From Massariosphaeria phaeospora (taxonomy: Eukaryota > Ascomycota > Dothideomycetes > Pleosporales): DNA of 64,000 bases. The stretch covers positions 310,001 to 374,000 of the forward strand of contig JAADJZ010000010.1 of NCBI GenBank assembly GCA_011032825.1. Direction: 5' to 3'. Each line of letters starts with the position of its first letter. Within the stretch, counting starts at the first letter, position 1. The notes under the pieces were generated by a model. It was given only the letters and a program-made list of their open reading frames with translations. It was not told where the DNA came from and made no database searches. A program made the position numbers and the translations under genes. Shown here piece after piece: positions 54,733-64,000 of the stretch.

Positions 54733-57047
54733 TTACTCCGTCACCGGTGTGTCACGATAAGCAGGCGGCAGACTCCCATCCAGCGCCAACTTGATCTGCT
54801 GGGCCAAAGGCCGCGACCACCACCGCTGGTGTTGGATGACTCCACCGATGACCCAGTAGTTCTCCATACGCAAGTGGCGCTTCCACACTCCGCGCACCTC
54901 TCCTTCGGCGTCCACGCCCCAAGAAGCATCTAGCCGTGCCGCAATGTCTGCTGGACCTAGTATGACTCCCATGTGATCAGCTTCTGCCTCTTCGGCTCCT
55001 AGCATCTCTCTCGCTGTCACTCGGACATCTTTGTCAGCGAACCCGGTGCACCAAATTACGGCATCGACGTCGAGAACACTATGGTCGGATAGGCGCAGAC
55101 CAGTCTCGGTGTAGCCAACAGGCTCAACCCGCCCTCTTACGGAGACTTTGCCTTCAGATATGAGATCGGTACCGCCAACGTCGAGGTAGTGGCCACCGCC
55201 GCGCTCGAGTAGGTGATGTTGAACATTGACAGACGGATTCGTACTGTCGAGAACAGGGAAGCCCGCTTTCGAGAGCGCCAGATACCTATCGCTACAGCAG
55301 ATTGTGCTGTTAGTGAGTGCTGGATGATGCGGGAAAAGGCGTATAGAAAGAGTGAAGTTGAACTCACGGTTCCTGGGAGGCGAGGTGCGCGAATAACCCA
55401 TGTGAGAAGCGCCCATCGAGAGCGGAAGGAAAGGTGTTCAGCAGCCTATCCGCTGCATCAAGAGGCATGGCATCATAGGCATCGACTCCATGAGGGTCCA
55501 TGACATAGTCGTAGGGGAAAATGTAGGTGGGAGAGCGGGCCACCATCGTTGTCTTCAACCCAGCTTCGTAACAGTCTTGCATGACGTCGAAGGCGGTATT
55601 CGCCGAGCCGATGATAGCAACAGACTAGAACAAAATACTCAGTACTCAACGATGAGGCGGGTGGGCCGGCAGAAAATGTGATGACGCTGTAATATGAGAA
55701 GGGAATATTTGAACTTACTTCGACCCCCCGTTCCGCAAGGATCTTCGCATTGCGGTACTCCGCCGAATGAACGCTGAAACCTTGGTACACATGGGTGTCT
55801 TCCATCGGAGGAAGGTATGGTTTACCAGAGCCCAGTCCGGTTGCCTGGACCAAGTGCTTGCTGACGATGGTTCTAGTCTCACTGTTTCCCAGAGATTTAA
55901 ACCTGACTGTCCACTTCTTCTCGGACAACCTATAGAAACTCGATTGAACTGCCGCTGACAAGATGATGTTGAGATGTTCCACAACATCACATTTAGTGAG
56001 GCGATGAGGACTCTGCAACTCCTTCTTATAATCTGTTCACGACTGTGTCAATGTGCTAACAGAACTATAATGAGTAGAATGCAACTTACATGTATACGGC
56101 ATCTCAAAGTTGGAGGTCGGTACGTGAAACCTCAGTGAGTCATAGCGCTGAGCCCAGCTATCGCCGACTTGGGCATTGCGATCGAGCACCACACTTTCGA
56201 CGCCCAAGGCTTTGAGCCGTGCTGCAGTCATGAGGCCGCTATATATGAGGTAAGAAACTGTCAAGAGAGAACGTCGCGCCATACCGGAGCAATAGACCAC
56301 TCACGATGTTCCACCTCCGATAATCAAGACCTCCGTCTCAATTGCATCGACGCTGGTCAACCTTCTACCCGGCGTTAGGAGCAGCGACTCATCCTCCGGA
56401 TGATGCATCAACTTTTCGACCCAGGTAGACAGGACCCAGATCTTCCAGCAAACGCTCTCGTTGGTTTTAACGGGCAAGAGAACCATTTTCCCCATACAGT
56501 CGAGCGCAGGGGAGTTGATACGGAATGATATTTCGCAATCGATGAACATCTCCAGGATTTCACTCACACGTCAGCGCAGATCCAGCTCGCAGGAAGAAGG
56601 ATAACTCTCACCAGAACAGGGCTCACGACAGCGAAATGCGCATCTCCCACCAGTTCAATTCTACCCTCTAGCCCTCGAAGAGAAATCAGGTGTAGCAAAG
56701 CGGCGGCAATAACACCGGGCATAGTCAGAGTCCGCAAGTGACTCGTGAGAGCTACAATGTCGCGCCAGTATGCCTGTTCAGCATAGAAGCACTCGGCCAA
56801 TTTCTCCGCGTCGTTGCTGGCTATAGCTGAGTTCAGAGCATCCAGAACGGCTCGGGCTTGGGTGATGGGCGCATCGCCGGTCATGGTAGCTGGGTCAATA
56901 GTCCCAGGAGTGACTTTCGGCAACGGCCTCGAGACTTCATTGCGGAGATCGGCCTTGCGAGGGTACTCATCGCTTAGGGAAGCGGGCTCGGTAGCTATTG
57001 GGTAAGTATTGGGAGTGGTGAAAGACTTCAAACTCACCTTGAGACAT
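54733..57047 (-). CDS. Flavin-containing monooxygenase with N-terminal SnoaL-like domain
   Basis: Predicted 638-aa FAD/NADPH-dependent monooxygenase. Seven exons (57047-57038, 56994-56612, 56549-56305, 56238-56090, 56032-55719, 55624-55368, 55291-54733) keep one frame throughout. The first ~140 residues form a SnoaL/NTF2-like unit (ARAVLDALNSAIASNDAEKL). The FAD Rossmann motif is VLIIGGGTSGLMTAARLKAL near residue 210, with VVLDRNAQVGDSWAQRYDSL after it. The NADPH Rossmann motif is VAIIGSANTAFDVMQDC and the C-terminal FMO marker is VDAVIWCTGFADKD. No membrane anchor. This architecture is common in filamentous fungi; the substrate is unknown. An in-frame ATG at 57218 could add 57 residues. The gene looks intact, unlike its neighbours. 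Confidence 0.9.
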
Positions 57048-58720
57048 GTTCGCGACGCGAAGTATGAGATGGTGTGGGAACGAAGATTCTGACGTCCAGG
57101 ATGGAGTTTGTGGGAGCGTCAACAACTCCGACAACTGTGCCGCCCCCGCCGTAGCAGACGCCAATGGCTCTGCCGCCTGTGGTAATTGCGCTAGTGTTCC
57201 CCATGCATGGAATTCCATCCATGCCCTCTCCGCCTACGCTGATTGGAGATGTCTCATATATGTATCTGTTATTATCTTAGACTTTGTTGGATTAGACCGG
57301 CATGTATAACGTTGCTCCTCCCCCATGTATACCGAAGCTGACCTCATTCCAGAAACGGTACGCGTCCCAGGGCATGTTCCACCCGCCACGGCCAGTTCCA
57401 ATGATCCTTGTATTCCAATGCACAGAAGAGGCGGGAGACGGTATCGATTGCGGGGCGGCTGCAATGATCGTAGAGCGATGGGGGCGGTTCTGGCGGCGGT
57501 AATGATCGTAGAGCGACGACAATGGTTCTAGCGCAGTCCAGGTCGCGGTCGAGACAAAGCTCTGTACGGTTAGGTATTAGTAGAAGCGTTGGAACACAAT
57601 AAATCGGGGTGGCATGTTTTGGAAAAGAACTTACCTGTAGGTGTAACAAGCGCGGCGAGCCCATCGACGCGGCTCAAGACAGAAGGCAGATGGAGTGCCC
57701 GAGGATCGGATAACGCCACACGGATAAGCATTAAATATGTTTACAGCGCCATAGTCACCCTCAGCCAGGTATAAATAGGTCGGAGAACAAGTCTCAGGGC
57801 GTATCGTCTTCCTGTATAGCAGCACCTTCAGTAGCTTTCCGGGTACCTCGACTTTGGATTTCAGACAAATTTGGATACTGTATGGGTGGCCTGGGTATCC
57901 TTCTCCCATCGGAATATAACAACTGGTTTGATGCTGGATACGTTCATGTCTGGGCGTTGTGCAACATGGCTTCGGCGGATATGGGAGTCACCGTTCATTG
58001 TATATCCACACCAAATCAGTACATTTGCGATGCAGGCTTCGATGATGACAGGTAGCCAACTTGGATACAAAGGCGGACACACTGCATCTGGCTATGCAGC
58101 TAGACGACCGTCTGGGAAGATAATGTTCGGACCCCTGGCGGGAGGGTTTCGTTGCGAGGAGGCTTTCTCTAGTGACCGATTTACGAGATTCCAGGCTCAG
58201 ATTCACGTCGGTCCGCAAAGGGCCTTGGATGTTCACGATGCCAAGATATCTCTCTCGACTTTCCCTGGGACCGGATCAGGGCCTCCTTCGAGAACAGAGC
58301 GGGGAAAGCATCAAGAACGAGTGCTGACACTGGTTAGCGAAGATGTAACGTCGGGTGGTGGTGTGACGTGCGTGTTAGGGCTTAGGGAGTGTGCCCCATA
58401 TATACAAACGTCAAGAGCAGGTGGTCTAGCTCAATCATCATGGCTTCGCCGTAGCTGTCAAGCTGTGTCTCGAGAGGCTCTATTCGCTGCCGACTCTCAA
58501 CTACTTCAAAAACCAACATGAGTGTGATATAACCTCAAAGATTGCACTGACGAATACCATTCTCGATCGGTTAACTGCGCTGGATCGCCACGCATCTAGA
58601 GTGATTTCCGGGCTTCATTTTCCGGGTGCATCATCAGACGTGTCATGGAGTGTTCCAAGGGCAAGGCTCTGGCCCATGGCTGTGTTGGCGGCGTGGTGTG
58701 TTTTAGGATGAGTTCTTCGA

Positions 58721-58828
58721 TGGCTATGCGTCTGAGTTGGCGGTGTGTCCGGGGGAGCCCTGAAGAGAGTCAATGAATTGGTCGGCGATAAACATCAATT
58801 GAGCTCACGCGTGATTCAGGCTTCTCTC
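58721..58828. repeat. Diverged duplication D1
   Basis: Aligns with 59139-59243: GGCTATGCGTCTGAGTTGG against GGCTATGCGTCTGAGCCGG, GAAGAGAGTCAATGAATTG against GAACAGAGTCAGTGATTG, and CTCACGCGTGATTCAGGCT against CTTACGCGTGATTTTGGCT. On the minus strand both contain an intron-like GTGAGC/GTAAGT ... CAG at matching places. Confidence 0.65.
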
Positions 58829-59138
58829 ATATTGAGCTTGTCTCGGGCAAGGACGGACTGGAAAATGACGTTGACGACGTTTGGAGGAAGGGCTTCGAAG
58901 ACTTCATCCACCCCACAAGGGGCTTCGAGTAGCTGATTATACAGCTCATCAACCCTGGCAGCGTCGAATGACCAGTTGTCAATGGACTTAGCTGTGCGGC
59001 TCATTCAGGCTGTTATCTTGGGATCTGGGTCCATACTTGTGGCAGGCGGTATGGTCTGGAGTCCAAGACACCGCAAACGAGGTGGAGTGTGAATATTTCT
59101 GTATTTGCGGCAACGAGTGCTTGGGTAAGTTTCTCTAC

Positions 59139-59243
59139 GGCTATGCGTCTGAGCCGGAGGTGCCTCTGTAGGAACCATGAACAGAGTCAGTGATTGCTCT
59201 GTGGTCGAAATCAAACTTACGCGTGATTTTGGCTGCTTTCTTC
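59139..59243. repeat. Diverged duplication D2
   Basis: Partner of D1 about 415 bp downstream, same orientation. Confidence 0.65.
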
Positions 59244-59448
59244 TACGCGCCACGCCGGGCCCTTGGAACGCGCACAAGCAACTTGCGGTATTGGTACGAT
59301 GGGATCGAACCTGAGCTTGGGATTTGCGGCGCTGTTGCTGGAATTAGGCTCCTCACAAGGAAAGCCGCGGTTGTAGGACATTCCGATGCGCAAGCAAGAG
59401 GATCAAGCCATGCACACAATATCCCATCGTATACGTCACGGACACGTT

Positions 59449-59640
59449 TGTCTAGACCGATATACCATTCTGAACAGTAATTGGATGAGGTGTATTAGAA
59501 GGGCTTGTATAGCGGAGCACACAATTTCAGCTTATAGCCAAGAGGATTAGGCGATCGAAACAAAGTCCTACTGTATACATTATAGGTACTAATGACTAAA
59601 CTGACAAACCTATTGCGAGCTTGCAGAAATGAAGGCTTCG
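59449..59640. repeat. Diverged duplication E1
   Basis: Aligns with 62454-62632: TGTCTAGACC, GCGGAGCACACAATTTCAGC against GCGGAGCACGCGATTTCAGC, CCAAGAGGATTAGGCGATCG against CCAAGAGGATCAGGCGATTG, AAACAAAGTC, and AGGTACTAATG. It includes the 3' end of the 174-aa gene. Confidence 0.75.
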
Positions 59641-60284
59641 ATGTTGCCATTGCCGAACAATGAACCTGGCTCGGGTTAGCAGGCGCTGAGATGGACGAGA
59701 ACACGAACTTACTTGTAGAGGGAGTGGACTTCGAGAAAGAGGCGGGTGGGGGCAAGGTTTCGACAATGTTGCCTGACTCGGGTTAGCAGGCGTTGTCATA
59801 TGGGTGAAGGTGAACTTACTGAGAGGCAGTTCTGGTTCGAAAGCCTGAGAAGACGGGGCTTTGAGAGGCGCTTCGAAATCCGGAGAAGATGAGGCTTCGA
59901 GAGGGGCTTCGAGAGGGGCTTCGAGAGGGGTTGCGAAAGGAAGGACGCCGGGGGTTCTAATCCTGAGCTCAACAGCCGTTTCAAAGGTGACCGAGGATTC
60001 GTGGCTTCGAGTAGAGGCTGCGACTTGGAAGGTCAGTGAGAGAACAGGTCAGGGTGAAATAGATGCGTCTTACGAATAGTGAAGATGGCGGCTGCAAGCC
60101 CGTCACGAACTGTCTCCACGAAGCAGACAAGGGCGTCTACAAAGGCCAGGTCGAGCTCATCAATGACGCCTTCGATGAAGCTGTCCCAATGGTTGACCAT
60201 AAACACTCTATCTGCCATAGGCAGGGCTTTGAAGGTCTCCAAATGTAGGCGGCCTCGCGTTGAAAGCCCCATTAGGAGCGACAT
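59610..60284 (-). CDS. Candidate Glu-Ala-Pro-repeat protein, 174 aa
   Basis: Not recognised. Exons 60284-60074, 60017-59820, 59772-59713 and 59665-59610 keep one frame. Introns 2 and 3 are similar to each other (GTAAGTTC ... GCCTGCTAACCCGAGYCAG), as if one arose from the other. Exon 1 encodes a helical domain (ADRVFMVNHWDSFIEGVIDE, then LDLAFVDALVCFVETVRDGL). Exon 2 encodes an acidic repeat (TPLEAPLEAPLEASSSPDFE APLKAPSSQAF). The word TCGAAGCC behind the repeat is the one that gives Ser-Lys-Pro in the genes at 50578 and 60789, here in another frame. The first acceptor is ambiguous (two in-frame choices six bases apart). Confidence 0.48.
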
Positions 60285-60788
60285 GGTGGTTGCAGGTTGG
60301 GCAGATAGAGACTGCAAAAAGGTTGGGAAGGAGAGAGAGGAAGGAGGGAGGAAGTGGGGTGGGCGGCGAGCTTATACAGTCGCCGGTCGCGGAGTTGAGG
60401 CAGAAGACGGCAGCAGCGGGCACGTGCAATCGGCGTTGAAGGTGAAAACGATCGTCCAGCTGGAAGATTCGATTGCGTCGCGTGATTGCGTTCTGCCCGC
60501 TTTACCGCCTACAGACAATCGCCGTTGGACAGGATGGGCAGACTGAAGTATGTGCCACAGAGGGCTGGGCAACTACTCATGAAGGAAGCACCGTAGAAGA
60601 GGTTATCATGTTGACTTCATGTACCATTTATGGCTGTGCAACTACGTAATTCGGTCCATTTCCTCACTGCCAGATGGTGTGGGCATGGATCGGCTTCGAG
60701 AGTATAAAGGTTCGCGCGAATGCTCAAGGGAGCCGCATTTGTCTTGGGCTTCGAGAGAGGAAGGCATAAACAGTGGCTATGTGCATCC
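60285..60788. other. Intergenic with inverted copy of the dispersed element
   Basis: 5' flank of the 174-aa gene and 3' flank of the CCCH/SKP gene; holds copy 6. Confidence 0.45.
60704..60741 (-). repeat. Dispersed 40-bp element, copy 6 (inverted)
   Basis: ATAAAGGTTCGCGCGAATGC then TCAAGGGAGCCGCATTTG, the reverse complement of the element with a few substitutions. It is the only minus-strand copy in the window. Confidence 0.82.
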
Positions 60789-61761
60789 CTACCACTTGGT
60801 ATTTGTCACGACGGGTCCATTGGATCCCCACGCGTCTTGTGCGGCTTCGACGAAGAGTCTGCCTTGAGGAGACTGCTCCAGTATGTTCAGTTCCACGTCT
60901 GAGAACCAGCGATGCCGGAACTCGCAGTTGGCTCCGAAACGGAAATGGATCTGGGATTGAAATGTTGCCTTACAGAGACCCATGTCTCGGGACCCAATGC
61001 TGCCGTATTCAATGGGATCGACACTAGCATTGCCGAAACTGGGTCGGTAGCAACGAAGGTCGCCGATATCCGGAAGCATGGCTGCGTATACGTTAGCATG
61101 CACTACACAAGATACGACGCTATCACACACCTGTGGTGGGCGCCTTGCCCTTACTAGCAGACGCAGTTGGCTTCGAATGGGCTGCGTTCCTAGCCGGAGG
61201 TTCAGGCTTCGACTTGGCTGCTTTCCTAGCCAGAGGCTCAAGCTTCGACGCCGCTAGACGAAGTTAGCGAGCTACACGCACAGATATAACAGAATCTCTC
61301 AACTTACCAGCAACTTCGTACGTGGGTTTATGTTGCCATTGCGTCTGAAACCGACGTCCAGGCTTTGGCTTCGACAGTGGCTTCGACAATGGCTTCGACT
61401 TTCCAGAGCAATTGTGGTTTAGACCTTGTTAGCGGGTTCGACTAAGAGCAGCATCGATCCCACTGGCATAGTGAGGCACTTACTATCTGAGCGCAAGACC
61501 TCTTTCGAACCTGTGAGGACGCCACCGCCATCCGGCGACCAAGTCCACGTTTCCACGGTTCGTGACTGCTTGGTTGGCTTTGGCTTCGAGGGAGCAACAG
61601 CTGTCGATCTGTTGGTGCTGAGAAGAGTCAGATAACGGTAGGGAGTTGTATACCAAGCCACATACATACCTAGTAGACTAATCTGAAGGCTGCAAATGGC
61701 CGAGGCATGGATCAGGCAATAGGCTTTGCAGCTCAAGGAGCGTTGATGGTGTCATGGCCAT
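60789..61761 (-). CDS. Ser-Lys-Pro-repeat protein with degenerate CCCH finger, nonsense-interrupted
   Basis: Five exons (61761-61670, 61617-61484, 61424-61308, 61253-61131, 61081-60789) fit one frame of 252 residues with good splice sites, except for TAG at 61680-61678 (codon 28: PSD*STSTNRS). An alternative donor GTCTAC two bases downstream would remove the stop but is weak. The middle exons encode SKPLSKPLSKPKPGRR and KKxxKSKPEP-like repeats (AAKSKPEPPARNAAHSKPTA). The C-terminal exon has GLCKATFQSQIHFRFGANCE FRHRWFSD, which aligns with GLCFQHFSTKSVCIFGKTCD YRHHALSD of the gene at 46561; the second finger cysteine is lost. Either a recently broken gene or one expressed from a later start. 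Confidence 0.5.
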
Positions 61762-62888
61762 TTTGAAAGTGATTGAGGGCTGAGATGGGGAAGCGAAGCG
61801 GAGTAGAGAGAAGAGGGGTGCAAGCGAGAGTGAGGAGAGGACGAGGTGGAAAACTCTTCAAGGCTGGGGCGCGCCTACCTTAAGGGCTCGCTGCTGATTC
61901 ACCAGACCAAAAGCAGCTAGTGAGAACAGAAGTGAAGCCCGATTTGCGGGTCGGGGAGAGTCACCTCCACCTGGGCTGCTTCCCACTTAGGTAGGGAACC
62001 AATTCGCCTTTGGTGGCTCTGCAACCTTAACAGATACAGTTGATCTGACGAGTGCATGTGTCTTTGCAGAATAATCGCTAGAGAATTGGGTTGCTATGCA
62101 CAGTAGCCTAGACTGGCGCTCCTGCGCGGCATCTCGGCGCGGACTGCTGTTTAGAGCACTGCAACTGCTTCGTGCGTGGCCTGATTCAATCAGTCAGGCA
62201 ACGGTGGGAACCACAGGTGCGAGAGAGGTCGCGTCCGGGGATTATTTATTTGATCAATTTGAGTCGTTCAGTCATTGCTGACTATGTTGACTACCCATTA
62301 ATTACAAACGCAACAGAAATGATTCGCAAAGTCACGTGCTTGAGCTTCGCCCGCCGGGCAGTAACGCGATTTCTCTCTGGTTTGTATCCTATTGGAACTA
62401 TAAACCCTACAACTTGCTTTGGTTGCTTGGTGGCGATGCGTTACAGCTACATATGTCTAGACCAGTGTACCATACAGGATTGAGGTGCATTAGGCAGGTA
62501 GCGGAGCACGCGATTTCAGCTCATGGCCAAGAGGATCAGGCGATTGAAACAAAGTCTCACTATACACGGCACAGGTACTAATGCCTGAACTGAAAAACCT
62601 GGTGCGAGGTTGCGGAAACGATCCGAAGGCTTCGTGGGGCAGCTTACACGCTGAGAAGGGGAACAACGATACTGCTGTTTTGGGCTTAGCGCGGTTGGCT
62701 CGTCCAGCAAAGAGGGCAGGCGGTGTGGCGGCCTCTTCTGGTCTCTTCCCCTCAACTTGCCAAAGCCACCATACCATCATCGCCACCCACTCGCCTTGGG
62801 CACCTCTTCTCCAAACGATCCATTCCGCCCAGTCGACCTCCAACCCAACCTGCAGCCCGCCCAGCACGACGCAGCCACCAAAGCCCTG
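61762..62888. promoter_or_regulatory. Divergent upstream cassette, copy B
   Basis: Counterpart of 51208-52245: again an SKP gene reads leftward and a coiled-coil gene reads rightward. Similarity covers about 61800-62370. The right part also contains duplication E2 (62454-62632). Confidence 0.65.
62454..62632. repeat. Diverged duplication E2
   Basis: Partner of 59449-59640 in direct orientation; probably a relic of the 3' end of a gene like the one at 59610-60284. Confidence 0.75.
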
Positions 62889-64000
62889 ATGGCTACTTTG
62901 CCTCGCTCTGAGGGGCTTCCCGGTACATGCCCTCATTCATCTCACACAAGTACTCTGCTGACTCTTGGAAGACGCAGGCATCGATGGCGAGAAACAACTT
63001 CGCGTCCAAATCGAAGTCACCTCCACAGCCTCAGCCTCGTCCAAGGCTAAAGACGATCGGATTGTAGACCTCGAAGCACAGCTGGAACAGTTCAAGCACA
63101 GCTCCCGGCTCCTCGCCCAAACCGAAGCCGAAGTCGATAGGTTGAACGAGCTACACTTCAAACTACAACTTCTGTCGGTTACCGCAGAAGATGGCTGCAA
63201 AAAGGCTGTAGAGAAGCTTGCTGCTGCCCAAAAGGAGAACGGCACTCTCAAAGCCAAGCTTGCTGAGGTTAGCAAGATTGCAACTGATGTCCGTGGAGCC
63301 AACGACACCCTCACCGAAGCCAACAATACCCTCACCGAAGCCAACAACACCTTCACCGAAGCCAACACTACCCTCCGTGATGACCTAGCCAAGTCTCAGA
63401 AGGTGGCAGAGCAGCTTCCTTTGGCTCGTGAACAGATCAACGTCCTCGCCGAAGCCAACCTCAAGGTTGACAATGAGCTCTCGGAACTACGCGAAGCCAA
63501 ATTTGGAGTCAATGATGAGCTGTTCGGCCTTACCGAAGCCAAACTTGAAGTCGACGACCAACTGGCGGGACTAAAGTAGATAGCCGCGGAGAGGGAGTCT
63601 CGGTTCCAATTCTTTGAAAAAGCCCGACTCTCCATGTTCCACCAAATCTACGGAACGCTCTTCGGCATGGGTGTTGATCTGAAGCCCTACAACCACGATG
63701 ACTGGGTCAACAAAGCCCCATTGGAAGATATCTTGCCCGTGTTGATGCACGACATTAGCGATCTGTGTGATGGAATCAAATGTCTTCTAGCCGCGAAGAA
63801 CTTCTTTAGAGATAACTGCCATGAACTGGGAGTCGAATTGGATGAGGAAATGGATAACACTAGCAAAGCCCGCGCGGAGATCTCATCGCTGCAAGGGGTC
63901 ATTCGAAGCCAAGGTGCAGGTTTGGCGTTGCGAGACGCCGAGATCAAAGAGTTGAACGAGATCTCAGACGAGCCGCAGCTGCAAGTACAAAGCCTCTTCG
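62889..64000 (+). CDS. Coiled-coil protein, interrupted by TAG and cut by the window edge
   Basis: Not recognised. Exon 62889-62922 (MATLPRSEGLP) joins 62978 onward (donor G|GTACAT, acceptor CGCAG|GC). The product is almost wholly coiled coil: VDLEAQLEQFKHSSRLLAQT, then 21-bp tandem repeats giving LTEANNTLTEANNTFTEANT (63310-63370), then alternating DELSELREAKF / DELFGLTEAKL / DQLAGLK units. TAG at 63577-63579 ends the frame after about 212 codons. The same frame then stays open for 140 codons to the end of the window with coherent protein-like sequence (LSMFHQIYGTLFGMGVDLKP). CAG to TAG is the simplest lesion. An in-frame upstream extension without ATG exists. Confidence 0.55.

Larger units (their letters stand above)
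57048..59609. other. Repeat-containing stretch without a confident gene
   Basis: A 2x repeat AATGATCGTAGAGCG lies at about 57463 and 57501. A 216-codon plus-strand ORF (57871-58521) has no motif, and minus-strand fragments with splice-like signals lie at 58500-59280. Diverged duplications D1/D2 and E1 are listed separately. Confidence 0.5.

Noticed and set aside
56967..57218. Upstream in-frame ATG of the monooxygenase as the main start
   Set aside because: Adds a low-complexity 57-residue leader not expected in this architecture; kept only as an alternative.
57871..58521. 216-codon plus-strand ORF
   Set aside because: Composition and lack of any motif look non-coding; neighbouring splice-like signals are on the minus strand. 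Not impossible, but unsupported.
62490..62936. 149-codon minus-strand ORF ending in sequence similar to the 3' region at 59495-59700
   Set aside because: The similarity is the E1/E2 duplication read in a non-coding frame; the real exon at 59665-59610 uses another frame and only its end is covered.
1..64000. CRISPR arrays, prophage, bacterial operons, rRNA
   Set aside because: None seen; the intron-rich eukaryotic gene structure excludes the prokaryotic features.

Overview
This is nuclear DNA of a filamentous ascomycete (Pezizomycotina, probably Dothideomycetes). Most genes carry short introns of about 50-90 bp with GTRNGT donors, CTRAC/TACTAAC-type branch sites and YAG acceptors. The encoded proteins are fungal: NST1, RHO2, mL40, BNA5, DNA polymerase alpha and a DUF6604 protein. 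A 1.3-kb tandem duplication whose two copies differ almost only by transitions looks like repeat-induced point mutation (RIP), which is typical of this group. No prokaryotic operon, prophage or CRISPR features are present. The class-level assignment is inference.

Layout. 0.8-3.4 kb: RIP-like head-to-tail duplication with no gene. 3.4-18.2 kb: conserved housekeeping block with a CSC1/OSCA-type channel (-), phosphoacetylglucosamine mutase (-), NST1 (-), RHO2 (+) and mitoribosomal mL40 (-). 18.5-29.4 kb: gene graveyard with a broken Ras-like/ankyrin/kinase gene, a Zn2Cys6-type regulator lacking its DNA-binding end, an MFS transporter with a nonsense codon and an internal deletion, a disrupted DUF6604 gene and a MITE-like inverted repeat. 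29.6-43 kb: second conserved block with ISA2 (-), kynureninase BNA5 (+), POL1 (-), REX2 (+), a small membrane protein (+), a HAD phosphatase (-), an alpha/beta hydrolase (-) and an unassigned 223-aa protein (-). 43.5-64 kb: accessory region of unrecognised small multi-exon genes (coiled coils, CCCH and CCHC zinc fingers, Ser-Lys-Pro or Glu-Ala-Pro repeats), interrupted by one ordinary flavin monooxygenase gene.

The conserved genes do not form one pathway. They cover UDP-GlcNAc and cell-wall precursor synthesis (AGM1), wall-integrity signalling (RHO2), salt stress (NST1), Fe-S assembly (ISA2), NAD synthesis from tryptophan (BNA5), replication (POL1) and small-RNA turnover (REX2). The most interesting material lies in the accessory parts. 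A dispersed element of about 40 bp occurs six times, once inside a long ORF. A divergent-promoter cassette is duplicated at about 51.2-51.8 kb and 61.8-62.4 kb, and each copy is flanked by a Ser-Lys-Pro-repeat gene on the left and a coiled-coil gene on the right. Two CCCH-finger genes at 46.6 and 60.8 kb look like paralogues. Several of these genes are broken by TAG/TAA codons that are one C-to-T change away from Gln, which fits RIP. All exon models were built by hand from splice signals and reading-frame continuity; no transcript or database evidence was available.
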